Source: JAHEJB01 sp041748175 (GTDB lineage: Bacteria > Bacteroidota > Rhodothermia > Rhodothermales > Rubricoccaceae). Taken from it: a stretch of 64,000 bases of DNA. Below the pieces are notes generated by a model that was given only the letters and a program-made list of their open reading frames with translations, did not search any database and was not told where the DNA came from. Made by a program: the position numbers and the translations under genes. The stretch is from NCBI GenBank assembly GCA_041748175.1, contig JBGTDU010000161.1, positions 18,899 to 82,898 on the forward strand, written 5' to 3'. Position 1 is the stretch's first letter. Each line of letters opens with the position of its first letter. Shown here one piece after another: positions 33,211 through 42,127 of this stretch.

Positions 33211-34032
33211 ATGCGCATCGCCATCGTCCAGCAGAAAGCCACGGAAGATCTCGATGCCAACCGGCAGAAAGGGCTGGATGCCGTTCGAGAAGCGGCAGGG
33301 AATGGCGCGGACGTGGTTTGTTTTGCCGAGTTGGCCTTCGAGCCCTTCTACCCACAGCGCCACGCCACGCCGGAAACGCTGGCGAAAGCTGAGCCCATCC
33401 CTGGCCCCGTCACCGATTCGTTTTCGGCGCTTGCCAGCGAGCTGGGCGTCGTGCTCGTCCTCAACGTCTTCGAGCGCGAGAGCGACAAGACGTTCGACAC
33501 GTCGCCGGTAATTGATTCGGACGGGAGGATTCTGGGCCTCACGCGGATGGTGCACATCACGGATTATGACGGCTTTCACGAGGCGGGCTTCTACGCGCCG
33601 GGCGATAGGGGCGCGCCGGTTTACCAGACATCCGCAGGCAAAATTGGCGTTGCAATCTGTTACGACCGGCACTTCCCGGAGTACACGCGGGCGCTCGCAC
33701 TGGCTGGCGCGGATGTGATTGTTGTGCCGCAGGCTGGAACGGTTGGGGAATGGCCGGATGGCCTCTATGAGGCCGAATTGCGGGTTGCTGCTTTTCAGAA
33801 CGGCGTTTTCACAGCCCTTTGCAATCGCGTGGGTGAAGAAGACAAGCTGACGTTCGCCGGGGAATCCTTCGTATGCAATCCGAGCGGCGAGGTCATCGCT
33901 CACGCCGGCAGCGGCACCGAGGAAATCCTCTACGCCGACCTGAACCTCAGCGAGGTCGAACACTCGCACGCAAAGCGCCTATTCCTCGCCGACCGCTGCC
34001 CGGAATTGTACTCGGAGTGGCTTTCCAATTAG
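33211..34032 (+). CDS. Nitrilase-superfamily amidohydrolase, catalytic lysine replaced
   Basis: From ATG 33211, 273 residues, similar to N-carbamoylputrescine amidase-type carbon-nitrogen hydrolases. The catalytic glutamate is in VVCFAELAFEPF and the cysteine nucleophile in VAICYDRHFPEY. Where the family has lysine in a YRKMH-like motif, this protein reads TRMVHITDYDGFHE, with methionine in the lysine position. Activity may be altered or lost, or the lysine may come from elsewhere. The short gap after the ATP-grasp gene suggests a shared transcript and perhaps a shared pathway. Confidence 0.83.
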   Translation: MRIAIVQQKATEDLDANRQKGLDAVREAAGNGADVVCFAELAFEPFYPQRHATPETLAKAEPIPGPVTDSFSALASELGVVLVLNVFERESDKTFDTSPVIDSDGRILGLTRMVHITDYDGFHEAGFYAPGDRGAPVYQTSAGKIGVAICYDRHFPEYTRALALAGADVIVVPQAGTVGEWPDGLYEAELRVAAFQNGVFTALCNRVGEEDKLTFAGESFVCNPSGEVIAHAGSGTEEILYADLNLSEVEHSHAKRLFLADRCPELYSEWLSN

Positions 34033-34055
34033 GTTCTTCAGCGATAAAATCACCT

Positions 34056-34083
34056 AGTCACGCAATACGCATTACGCGATACA
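34056..34083. repeat. GTATTGCGTAATACG-type repeat
   Basis: CACGCAATACGCATTACGCG followed by ATAC, directly before the TfoX-like gene. Confidence 0.55.
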
Positions 34084-34086
34084 ACC

Positions 34087-34425
34087 ATGGCCTACGACGA
34101 AGGACTTGCCCAGCGCATCCGCGAAACACTGGCTCACCGCGATGACGTGGTGGAAAAAAAGATGTTTGGCGGACTATGTTTTATGGTGCGCGGCCACATG
34201 ACGTGCGGTGTTATGAGCGACAAATACGATGACATTATGGTGCGCGTAGGGAAAGACGGTTTTGACGACGCCATCTCGCAACTACACGCCCGCGAAATGG
34301 ACTTCACAGGGCGGTCGATGAAAGGCATGGTTTACGTTGCGCCTGAAGGCTTCGAAAGCGATGCAGATCTTGAAGCCTGGGTTGGGCGAGGTGTTGCGAA
34401 CGCGGAGTCTCTGCCGGCGAAGTGA
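34087..34425 (+). CDS. TfoX N-terminal-domain protein
   Basis: A 112-residue protein consisting of a TfoX/Sxy N-terminal domain alone (VVEKKMFGGLCFMVRGHMTCGVM, MKGMVYVAPEGFESDADLEAW). In gammaproteobacteria Sxy/TfoX regulates competence with CRP. Stand-alone versions in other phyla have unknown roles, so a competence function is not claimed. The start is well supported by MAYDEGLAQRIRE. Confidence 0.85.
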   Translation: MAYDEGLAQRIRETLAHRDDVVEKKMFGGLCFMVRGHMTCGVMSDKYDDIMVRVGKDGFDDAISQLHAREMDFTGRSMKGMVYVAPEGFESDADLEAWVGRGVANAESLPAK

Positions 34426-34435
34426 GCCCTGAGCT

Positions 34436-34750
34436 TCAGTCTACCTGCATGGGAATTGTATCAGATGTCCTAAACTCAATCGTCGTTTCGTATGCGTTGG
34501 GTCGCACGGCTGTGAAGCCTCCTCCGGATTCCATGAACCGCTGATCGTACCGGTGAACGGTGACTTTGTATGCACGATCGGGGCCGAGCGGATCTGGACC
34601 AGCGATCAGCCTCGGCTCGGCATTGTCGGGTGGACTGACGTCCCGCGGGATCCCTGATCCGTACGTGAGCGGGGCCCTGGCCGGACTCACCCCGTTCGGG
34701 CCTCCGCCTTGCTCAATCCGCCCCAACCAAAAGCGCAGCCGGAACACCAT
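34436..34750 (-). CDS. Hypothetical protein, possibly a fragment
   Basis: A 104-residue frame with a plausible C-terminal part (DRAYKVTVHRYDQRFMESGG ... YETTIEFRTSDTIPMQVD) but an unconvincing, glycine/proline-rich N terminus. No family recognised. It could be the tail of a lost secreted protein. It does not overlap the preferred rel start at 34793. Confidence 0.35.
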   Translation of the reverse strand: MVFRLRFWLGRIEQGGGPNGVSPARAPLTYGSGIPRDVSPPDNAEPRLIAGPDPLGPDRAYKVTVHRYDQRFMESGGGFTAVRPNAYETTIEFRTSDTIPMQVD

Positions 34751-34792
34751 GCGCGGGTTTGGTTAACATCCGAATCCGCTGCACGCGCTCCA

Positions 34793-37078
34793 ATGATTCA
34801 GGCGTCCGCCTTTCTCAACAGCCAGCTTCGCGACCTTCGCGTGCACTCGGAGTACGAGCGGCGGCTTCGGGTGCTCATCGAGCACTGTCGGCGGAATCTC
34901 CCGAGTGTGGACGAAGAGCGGATCCGGAGGGCGTTTCAGGTGGCTTACTGGGCGCATCGGGATGATCGCCGGGCCTCCGGAGAACTCTACATCTCACATC
35001 CTCTCGAAGTCGCGCTCATCGCCGCTCGCGACATCCGATTCGACGACACGACGGTCGTAGCCGCGCTCCTGCACGATACGGTTGAGGACACCGACCTGTC
35101 TCTGGATCTCATCAAGTCGGAGTTCGGGGCCGAAGTGGCAACGATCACCGATGGCGTTACGAAGATCGACCACGTCTTTTCGACGAGGGCACTCGGTCGC
35201 GCGGAAAACGTGCGGAAGCTGATGCTGAGCATGGCGAGCGACATCCGTGTGATCCTCGTCAAGTTTGCCGACCGACTCCACAACATGCGCACGCTGGGTT
35301 CGCTGCCGCACGACCGGCAGCTCAAGATTGCGGCGGACACCCTCGACCTTTTCGCACCGTTGGCACATCGGTTTGGTCTCCATGAGGTGAAGACGGAACT
35401 CGAGGATCTGAGTTTGAAGTACATGGAGCCCGTCGCGTACAGGGAGATTGCCGAGGGGCTGAAGTCCAAACGGCGCCAGCGTGAACGGTTCATTGAGAGC
35501 TTTGTCGATCCGATACGTCGGCAGCTGAAAGAGGATGGTTTCGAGTTTGAGATTCACGGACGGCCCAAGAGCATTTATTCCATCTTTCGGAAGATGCACA
35601 AACAAGATAAAGAACTCGACGAAATATACGATCTCTTCGCCATTCGTATCATACTGCATAGTGTAGGTAAAAAAGGTAGAGAAGACTGCTGGCGACTCTA
35701 TTCCATCCTGACAGACCTCTACCAGCCGCTGCCGGAGCGCTTTCGCGACTTTATCTCCGTCGCCAAATCGAACGGCTATCAGAGCCTGCATACGACCGTA
35801 ATCGGGCCCGAGGGCAAACCTGTCGAGATTCAGATCCGCACGGCGGAGATGCACGAGATTGCCGAGCGTGGCGTCGCGGCACATTGGAAATACAAGGACG
35901 AAGCCGGAGCTTCTTCCGGCGATGGAGCTCCAGCTCCCGATGCTTCGGGGCGCGATGCCCGCGTGGAAGCGATGTACAAGTGGGTCCGCGATCTCCTCGA
36001 AAATCCCGACTCCAACGATGCAGATGAGTTCGTCAAGGAGTTTCAGCTGAACCTCTATGATGAAGAAATCTACGTCTTCACGCCGCAAGGCGACCTCATG
36101 ACCCTGCCCCGCGGCGCCACGCCGGTGGATTTCGCGTTCCAGATCCACACGCAGGTTGGGTTCAACTGCATCGGGGCGAAGGTCAATAACAAAATGGTTC
36201 CGCTGTCATACGTGCTGACATCGGGCGATCAGGTGGAGATACTTACCTCCAAAAAGCAGACGCCGAACCCCGACTGGATGAAGTTCGTGGTGACGCACAA
36301 GGCACGAAGCCGCATCCGCCACTGGATTAACGAACGCCTGCGCCTTGCCGTTGATGCGGGCCGCGAAACGCTGGTTCGGAAGATGAAGCGGGCGAAGATT
36401 GAGCTGGATGAGCAGCTGATAAACCGCGCCGCGTCCCGGCTCAAGTTTCCTTCGAGCCAGCAATTGTTTTATGAGATCGGCTCGGGGCTGTACGACGCCG
36501 ACGAGTTTGTGCAGTTCATCAAGCGTGGTGCCGAACGAAGTGCATCTGAAGACACGCAGGGAGGGGACGCGACGGTGCCGTTGGAGTTTGAGCAGTTCGC
36601 GGCCGACGCGCAGGAAATCGGGAAAACCGCGCTGATTATCGATGGCGAACGGCATTCAGAAATGGCCGTGAACTACGCGCCATGTTGCAACCCCATCCCG
36701 GGCGATGATGTGTTCGGGTATATATCCAAAACAGGCGTGATCAAAATCCACCGGGTTACGTGCCGCAACGCCCCAAACCTCCTTCTGGAGCACGCGGAGC
36801 GGATCCTCTCCGTGGATTGGAGCCGCCAAAAGGATGTGCAGTTTGTCGCGGCCTTACGCATAGTTGGCGAGGATCGCGTTGGCATTGTCAGCGATATCAC
36901 GACGATCATATCAAAAAATTTGAAAACCAACATTCGCTCGATCGCAGTGGAGAGCGAGGATGGCCTCTTCGAAGGGACGCTCGTGATTTATGTGAGCGAC
37001 CTGAAGCAACTTCGTCGGATTATGCAACGCTTGGGGAGGCTCGATGGCATATACGGTGTCTATCGATTCGAAGAGTAG
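34793..37078 (+). CDS. Bifunctional (p)ppGpp synthetase/hydrolase, Rel/SpoT family
   Basis: Controls the stringent response. From ATG 34793, 761 residues: HD hydrolase domain (HPLEVALIAARDIRFDDTTV, LLHDTVEDTDL, about 65-160), synthetase domain (GRPKSIYSIFRKM, NGYQSLHTTVIGPEGKPVEIQIRT, about 240-370), TGS domain (IYVFTPQGDLMTLPRGATPVDFAF), zinc-finger/helical region (NYAPCCNPIPGDDVFGYISK) and C-terminal ACT domain (LRIVGEDRVGIVSDITTII). The intact HD residues suggest hydrolysis is retained. Confidence 0.95.
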   Translation: MIQASAFLNSQLRDLRVHSEYERRLRVLIEHCRRNLPSVDEERIRRAFQVAYWAHRDDRRASGELYISHPLEVALIAARDIRFDDTTVVAALLHDTVEDTDLSLDLIKSEFGAEVATITDGVTKIDHVFSTRALGRAENVRKLMLSMASDIRVILVKFADRLHNMRTLGSLPHDRQLKIAADTLDLFAPLAHRFGLHEVKTELEDLSLKYMEPVAYREIAEGLKSKRRQRERFIESFVDPIRRQLKEDGFEFEIHGRPKSIYSIFRKMHKQDKELDEIYDLFAIRIILHSVGKKGREDCWRLYSILTDLYQPLPERFRDFISVAKSNGYQSLHTTVIGPEGKPVEIQIRTAEMHEIAERGVAAHWKYKDEAGASSGDGAPAPDASGRDARVEAMYKWVRDLLENPDSNDADEFVKEFQLNLYDEEIYVFTPQGDLMTLPRGATPVDFAFQIHTQVGFNCIGAKVNNKMVPLSYVLTSGDQVEILTSKKQTPNPDWMKFVVTHKARSRIRHWINERLRLAVDAGRETLVRKMKRAKIELDEQLINRAASRLKFPSSQQLFYEIGSGLYDADEFVQFIKRGAERSASEDTQGGDATVPLEFEQFAADAQEIGKTALIIDGERHSEMAVNYAPCCNPIPGDDVFGYISKTGVIKIHRVTCRNAPNLLLEHAERILSVDWSRQKDVQFVAALRIVGEDRVGIVSDITTIISKNLKTNIRSIAVESEDGLFEGTLVIYVSDLKQLRRIMQRLGRLDGIYGVYRFEE

Positions 37079-37292
37079 CCTTGGGGTCCGGCGGTTCGCG
37101 CGCTCGTCGCATTCGCCCGACCGGCGGTATGCTGGCCTGCTCGGACAGAACATCAACCACTCTTGGTACAAACCTCAATAAATGCAAAGGCTGTCTGCCT
37201 ACATTGTACTCCGACGTTTTCTAGGAGGCCAGGTTTGATGGAAGGTCTCCTGCCTCATGCTCCGCCATCTCCCTCATTCTCCTCTTTCAACA

Positions 37293-37718
37293 ATGGCACA
37301 GACAGTAATAACGAAACGTGTCCCGACGCTCACAAAAAAAGACGTGGCTCGCCGCGTCGCGGCACTCAAGGGCCAGCCGATATACAAGAGCGAGCCCTGG
37401 GTTAGCACGGTAATCGACGCCATCCGGGAGTTGATGATCGAGGCCGATCCTGAGGTCCGCATCGAGCTACGCGACTTTGGCGTCTTCGAAGTCAAGAAGA
37501 CGAAGGCGAAGCCCAAGGCGCGCAACCCGAAGACGAACGAAACGGTCTTTATTCCAAGCCGTCGGAAAACGCACTTCAAGCCGAGCAAGCTGATGAAGGA
37601 GGAACTGCAGAAGCCGCTCGTGGATCTCGGCTACAGTATCCCTGCTGGCAGTGCCGACGCCAATCTTTCGGCGGCTGAGCTAGCCGCGGTCGTACGGCGT
37701 AGCTCCAACGGGCATTGA
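37293..37718 (+). CDS. HU/IHF-family DNA-binding protein with C-terminal extension
   Basis: A 141-residue protein. It has an HU-like fold (about 10-100): LTKKDVARRVAALKG, VDAIRELMIEADPEVRIELRDFGVFEVKKTKAKPKARNP and VFIPSRRKTHFKPSK with the DNA-binding arm (KARNPKTNE). The last 40 residues are an extension not found in classic HU. Starts at ATG 37293, followed by a terminator. Confidence 0.87.
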   Translation: MAQTVITKRVPTLTKKDVARRVAALKGQPIYKSEPWVSTVIDAIRELMIEADPEVRIELRDFGVFEVKKTKAKPKARNPKTNETVFIPSRRKTHFKPSKLMKEELQKPLVDLGYSIPAGSADANLSAAELAAVVRRSSNGH

Positions 37719-37755
37719 GCTTCGTCGGCGGGGAAAGCCTGCAAAAAGTATCCGG

Positions 37756-37788
37756 GGCCGGGTTGCATCTGCAATCCGGCCTCTTTGT
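37756..37788 (+). terminator. Rho-independent terminator after the HU-like gene
   Basis: GGCCGGGTTGCA and TGCAATCCGGCC form a 12-bp stem with one wobble, followed by TCTTTGT. It ends 10 bp before ruvX. Confidence 0.8.
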
Positions 37789-37797
37789 ATCAAGCCG

Positions 37798-38244
37798 ATG
37801 ATCAAACCACTTCGGCGAATAGCCGCCGTTGACTATGGCACGAAAAGAGTTGGCCTTGCAATGACCGACCCGCTGCGGTTGTTCGCGCAACCAATCGGCA
37901 CATTTTCGCCCGACGACGCATTGGCGCGGCTCGTCGAACTCCACAAATCGGAGGGCCTCGAAGCCATCGTCATTGGTTGGCCATTGATGGAAAGCGGCGA
38001 AGAAAGCAAAGCCACTCGGCGCGTCGAGCCCTATTTCGGGCGGCTGAAGAATACGCTGCCGGACGTGGATGTCGTACGCCAGGACGAGCGCGGCACGTCG
38101 AAACGCGCCGCCGAAGCACTTGCAGCCGCCGGTGTCAGGAAAAAGGCACGGAGAGACAAAGGCCGTCTCGATTCAGCCGCCGCAGTGCTCATCTTGCAGG
38201 ACTACCTCGAGGATTGCGGCGGCTCGGTTTCAAGAACACAATAG
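37798..38244 (+). CDS. ruvX: Holliday junction resolvase-like protein RuvX/YqgF
   Basis: A 148-residue RNase H-fold nuclease: RIAAVDYGTKRVGLAMTDP (first aspartate), IVIGWPLMESGEES, VDVVRQDERGTSKRAAEAL (second acidic site) and DSAAAVLILQDYLE (third). Implicated in 16S rRNA 5' processing and in recombination. Followed by def in the same direction. Confidence 0.92.
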   Translation: MIKPLRRIAAVDYGTKRVGLAMTDPLRLFAQPIGTFSPDDALARLVELHKSEGLEAIVIGWPLMESGEESKATRRVEPYFGRLKNTLPDVDVVRQDERGTSKRAAEALAAAGVRKKARRDKGRLDSAAAVLILQDYLEDCGGSVSRTQ

Positions 38245-38291
38245 AGCTGTAGCGAGGTATTTTCACGGTCCGCCGCGCCGATGCTTCGTCT

Positions 38292-38894
38292 ATGATTCTG
38301 CCGATTTACACGTATGGCCAGCCAATTCTTCGGGAGACGACCCTACCCGTTAAAGAGGATTCGCTGGATTTGCAGCGGCTCATCGACGACATGATCGACA
38401 CGATGCACGAGGCGTCTGGTGTAGGGCTGGCCGCCCCGCAGGTCGGGAGGAAGGAGCGCTTGTTCGTCGTTGACCTCAGCGGCGCAGCCGAGGATTTTGC
38501 CGAAGCCTACGGCGGCGACGTCCCGTTTTACGCCCAGGAACCACTCGCGCTCATCAACCCCGAGATCCTTCAGGTCGACGAAGCCACCTCGATGGAGTTT
38601 GAAGAAGGTTGCCTGTCGATCCCGGGAATTGTTGAATGGGTCACGCGGCCAGATCTGTTGCGCATTCGATTCCTCGACCGCCAGTTTAACGCGCACGAGG
38701 TGGACGCCGGCAACATGCTCGCCCGCGTCTTCCAGCACGAACTGGACCACCTCAACGGCGTACTCTTCCTGGATCACCTCTCGCCGCTAAAGAAGCGCCT
38801 GTTGAAGCGGCGTCTCAGCGATATGGCGGAAGGAGCGGTCGAGGCGGAGTACACAATCAAACCGCCCGGTGAAGTGGAGACGGTTGGACGATGA
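38292..38894 (+). CDS. def: Peptide deformylase
   Basis: Removes the formyl group from nascent proteins. 200 residues with motif 1 GVGLAAPQVG, motif 2 EGCLSIPG (metal Cys) and motif 3 HELDHLNGVLF (metal His/Glu). A 10-residue insertion (EDFAEAYGGD) between motifs 1 and 2 is common in Bacteroidota. Normal length. Confidence 0.96.
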   Translation: MILPIYTYGQPILRETTLPVKEDSLDLQRLIDDMIDTMHEASGVGLAAPQVGRKERLFVVDLSGAAEDFAEAYGGDVPFYAQEPLALINPEILQVDEATSMEFEEGCLSIPGIVEWVTRPDLLRIRFLDRQFNAHEVDAGNMLARVFQHELDHLNGVLFLDHLSPLKKRLLKRRLSDMAEGAVEAEYTIKPPGEVETVGR

Positions 38895-38944
38895 ACCGGA
38901 GCCACCGCAGACTGTACCACCGCCACCTTTAATCGGAGTTGTTC

Positions 38945-39754
38945 ATGCCCGTATGGGTGTTTGCCGTTGGGAGTGTTGTGCTCGTGAGCCTCGTGTCGCT
39001 TGCGGGAATTTTTACGCTGTCCCTGGGCCGGGCTCACCTCGAGCGGATAATGTTCCTGCTCGTGTCGTTCGCGGTTGGCGCAATGCTGAGCGGTGCGCTG
39101 CTCCACCTCATCCCGCGAGCCTATGACCAGCTAGAGGACGGCACGTTGATCGGCGCCCTCGTATTGGCCGGCGTGCTGAGTTTCTTTGTCATGGAGAAGT
39201 TTCTTCACTGGCGCCACCATCACGGGATGCCGGACGAAAAGGACGTCGACAGTAGCGGTCACCATCACGGCCACCATAAAAGCGTTGCTCCGTTTGCGAC
39301 GATGAACCTTCTCGGCGACGCCGTTCACAATTTGATTGACGGAATGATTGTCGCGGCGGCCTATCTGGTTTCGATCCCCGCCGGTATCGTGACGACGCTC
39401 GCGGTTATGCTCCACGAGATTCCGCAGGAGATCGGCGATTTTGGCGTACTTGTTTTCGGTGGTTATAGCCCAAGAAAGGCGTTGTTGTACAATTTTCTAT
39501 CGGGCCTGGTCGGCGTTGTTGGCGCGGTAGCTGCGCTCGTCATTGGCGCGCATGTCGAAAGTTTCGCCGATTACCTCCTTCCCATTACCGCGGGAGCGTT
39601 TATCTACATAGCGGGCAGCGACCTGATCCCGGAGCTAAACCTGCGGCACAGCCACTCGGCCGGCCAATCGGCTATGCAACTGGTGATGATGGTGCTTGGC
39701 GCGAGCATTATGCTGTTGCCGGAGTTGTTGGAGGGCTGGCTGGCAATGCCGTGA
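38945..39754 (+). CDS. ZIP-family divalent metal transporter
   Basis: A 269-residue inner membrane protein with about eight helices. A histidine-rich cytoplasmic loop (HWRHHHGMP ... HHHGHHK) precedes helix IV, which reads HNLIDGMIVAAAYL. Helix V reads HEIPQEIGDFGVLVFGG; together these are the ZIP metal site. The likely substrate is zinc. The ATG at 38945 follows GGAG at suitable distance. Confidence 0.9.
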   Translation: MPVWVFAVGSVVLVSLVSLAGIFTLSLGRAHLERIMFLLVSFAVGAMLSGALLHLIPRAYDQLEDGTLIGALVLAGVLSFFVMEKFLHWRHHHGMPDEKDVDSSGHHHGHHKSVAPFATMNLLGDAVHNLIDGMIVAAAYLVSIPAGIVTTLAVMLHEIPQEIGDFGVLVFGGYSPRKALLYNFLSGLVGVVGAVAALVIGAHVESFADYLLPITAGAFIYIAGSDLIPELNLRHSHSAGQSAMQLVMMVLGASIMLLPELLEGWLAMP

Positions 39755-40729
39755 TCAATCGAGCGACGCAGCAAGCCTCTCTGCGGTTTCGACGAAGGGT
39801 CGAAACGAGCAGCCAAGTTTTTCAATAGCCTTGTGATTGCTGTAGCGGTAGGTCGCAGTCGCCGTCCGGGCAGTCTCCCGGGTGATGATGGGTCTTACCC
39901 CAACGAGCCGGGCAAGGATTTCCGAAACGGCGCCCATCGCCATGGCAGGTCGCCGATTGAGCGTGAGACGCCGGAGTTTCACATTGAAGGCTTCCGCGAG
40001 CGTGGCGAATATCTCGGCCCACGGCAGATTGTCTCCGCCGAGGATATAACGCTCGCCGGTGGCGCCGTGAGCCAACGCGGCTCGGATTCCCGCCGCGACA
40101 TCCTGAACGTCAACGACGCACGTGCCGCCAGAAGGGATGGCGGGGACGCGACCGTCACGCACTTTCTCGACGATCGCCATCGTGTTCTCGCCAGCCCGAC
40201 CTGGCCCGAAAATGACTGCCGGATTTACCATCACAGCGTCGAGTCCTTCCGCGATTGCGCGATGGATTTCCATCTCCGCTAGATGCTTGGTCGTCGCATA
40301 CCCCGAGTTTTCCTTCGATGGAGTCCACGCCGCTGTTTCGTCAATAATCTCGTTTTGACCCTGGTGCCTGCCAATCGCAGCGATGCTGGAGACATGGACC
40401 ATCCGCTCGACGCCAGCCTCGTTCGCCGCGTCTGCGACGTTCGCTGTTCCTCGGACATTGATAGTCATTAGCTGGTCTTCGTCCTTCTTCCCCCCAAAAC
40501 CCACGTACGCAGCAGCGTGGATCACCTGGCGGATTTCGACCATGGCGGCACGGACCGACGGGTAATCGGTGACATCACCGATGGCATGGTCGACGGCATG
40601 AGTGGCATCGCCCAGCAAGTCCAGATTCGACCGCTCACGCCGTAGAATGCGAACTTGGGCTCCGTCCGCAACGAGTTGTCGGGTAAGGGTTGCGCCGAGA
40701 AAGCCAGTCGCGCCGGTTACCAGGATCAT
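39755..40729 (-). CDS. Extended SDR, NAD-dependent epimerase/dehydratase-like
   Basis: A 324-residue Rossmann enzyme: GATGFLGATLTRQL (NAD(P)-binding), HVSSIAAIG, and the YATTK catalytic Tyr/Lys (about residue 146). Similar to dihydroflavonol-4-reductase-type SDRs found near isoprenoid or hopanoid genes. Substrate unknown. It stands alone, converging with the ZIP gene. Confidence 0.87.
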   Translation of the reverse strand: MILVTGATGFLGATLTRQLVADGAQVRILRRERSNLDLLGDATHAVDHAIGDVTDYPSVRAAMVEIRQVIHAAAYVGFGGKKDEDQLMTINVRGTANVADAANEAGVERMVHVSSIAAIGRHQGQNEIIDETAAWTPSKENSGYATTKHLAEMEIHRAIAEGLDAVMVNPAVIFGPGRAGENTMAIVEKVRDGRVPAIPSGGTCVVDVQDVAAGIRAALAHGATGERYILGGDNLPWAEIFATLAEAFNVKLRRLTLNRRPAMAMGAVSEILARLVGVRPIITRETARTATATYRYSNHKAIEKLGCSFRPFVETAERLAASLD

Positions 40730-40849
40730 TCGGATAGGGTTTGAAGGAAATGGCGCGAACGGATTTCGCGCCGTCTGAATGGCCGTGGTTGTCGATTATC
40801 CCGCGCACGGGCAGAAACTTTCAACATTCGAGCCTGCAACCGGTGGTCT

Positions 40850-41341
40850 CTAATCAATCTCAACGAGCAAAGCGTTCTTGCCGACCGCGTCGCCCGGCCC
40901 GATGTGAATGGCTGCAACGGTCCCGGCGCGAGGTGCACGGAGCTCGTTTTCCATTTTCATTGCCTCCAGAACGACCAATCCCTGCCCTTCCTCAACAGAT
41001 TGCCCCGGCTCGACCAGGACGTGGAGGACGAGCCCAGGCATGGGGGCATGAACCTCACGCTCGACCGCAGTATCGTCCAGGTCGAATCCGAAGCGCTCAA
41101 GCAAAAGCGCCGTTTCGTCCTTCACAAATGCATCCTGCGCGATCCCGCCTGTCGTAACCCGGATGCGCTCACCATCCCGCTCGAACGTGACGACGTGCGT
41201 CTGCCCTTCCAGAATGAGGAGACCGGAATTTGGACCAAGCCGTTCGAAGCTGGCATCCAACAACCTGCCATCAAGCGCGAGTCCGTCGTCGTCCCGACTG
41301 ACGTCGAATGCGCGGTCACCTAAACGGATTTGAACGGCCAT
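40850..41341 (-). CDS. Biotin/lipoyl carrier protein of a biotin-dependent carboxylase
   Basis: A 163-residue protein: an N-terminal beta region (QIRLGDRAFDVSRDD) then a biotinyl domain (about 88-163) with VHAPMPGLVLHVLVEPGQ and the biotinylation motif EAMKMEN. It resembles the biotin carrier subunits of acyl-CoA (propionyl or methylcrotonyl) or oxaloacetate carboxylases. No carboxylase gene is next to it. The frame extends upstream to 41443, but MAVQIRLG at 41341 is the likely start. Confidence 0.88.
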   Translation of the reverse strand: MAVQIRLGDRAFDVSRDDDGLALDGRLLDASFERLGPNSGLLILEGQTHVVTFERDGERIRVTTGGIAQDAFVKDETALLLERFGFDLDDTAVEREVHAPMPGLVLHVLVEPGQSVEEGQGLVVLEAMKMENELRAPRAGTVAAIHIGPGDAVGKNALLVEID

Positions 41342-41406
41342 GCTTCCTTGGGAAGGGATCCAAAAGATAAACGTCAGCGCATGTAGCTTTGGCGCAGGCT
41401 CACTAA

Positions 41407-42045
41407 TTGGGATTGTTTTCGCCGCGCACTGTGCATTCACCAATCACGCCCGAACTGCTGCTCGCCGCATACGTCGGCGGGCATTTTCCCATGGCGGATC
41501 CGGATGACGGCGACAAGATCTCATGGTATGCTCCCGACCCACGGGCCATTCTTCCGCTCAACGGACTACACATTTCAAGGTCGTTAGCCCGGACGCTCCG
41601 TCGAGGCGTTTTCGATGTAAGCGTGAGTCGAGCGTTCGAGCCAGTGATGAGGGGATGCGCCGCGCCGACCCTTGGCCGCGAAACGACATGGATTTCGGAG
41701 GAACTGATTGAACTCTACACCGAACTCCATCGGTTGGGATATGCGCATAGTGTGGAATGTTGGCAATACGGCCAGCTGGTTGGAGGGCTTTATGGTGTGG
41801 CGATTGGCGGCGCGTTCTTCGGGGAGTCCATGTTCAGCCGTGCTCCCGATGCGTCGAAAGTAGCGATGGTTTGTTTGGTCGAAAGGCTTCGGGCCGGTGG
41901 CTTCACCTTGCTCGACACACAAACGAACACGCCGCATCTGGCCCGACTCGGCGTTGTGGCCATACCGCGCTGGGAATACGAGCGGAGGCTGGCAAGGGCG
42001 CTGCTTCTCTCGTCGGACTGGCGCGCGATCGACGCGAAGACTTGA
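41407..42045 (+). CDS. aat: Leucyl/phenylalanyl-tRNA--protein transferase
   Basis: Adds Leu or Phe to N-terminal Arg/Lys of proteins, marking them for ClpAP degradation (N-degron pathway). 212 residues with ITPELLLAAYVGGHFPMAD, WYAPDPRAILPL, the substrate pocket VECWQYGQLVGGLYGVAIGGAFFGESMFS and LLDTQTNTPHLARLG. TTG start at 41407 or 41413; both precede the conserved region. Confidence 0.93.
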   Translation: MGLFSPRTVHSPITPELLLAAYVGGHFPMADPDDGDKISWYAPDPRAILPLNGLHISRSLARTLRRGVFDVSVSRAFEPVMRGCAAPTLGRETTWISEELIELYTELHRLGYAHSVECWQYGQLVGGLYGVAIGGAFFGESMFSRAPDASKVAMVCLVERLRAGGFTLLDTQTNTPHLARLGVVAIPRWEYERRLARALLLSSDWRAIDAKT

Positions 42046-42127
42046 GGACTTCGTAACCCCGGCGTCTTTTCTGAAGGCTATTTTGGAGATACCGTGCGTT
42101 CCTCCGAGGTCTCCGACCCGATTTCTC

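Noticed and set aside
41344..41443. Longer start of the biotin carrier protein
   Set aside because: Upstream residues are not conserved and overlap the aat start region.
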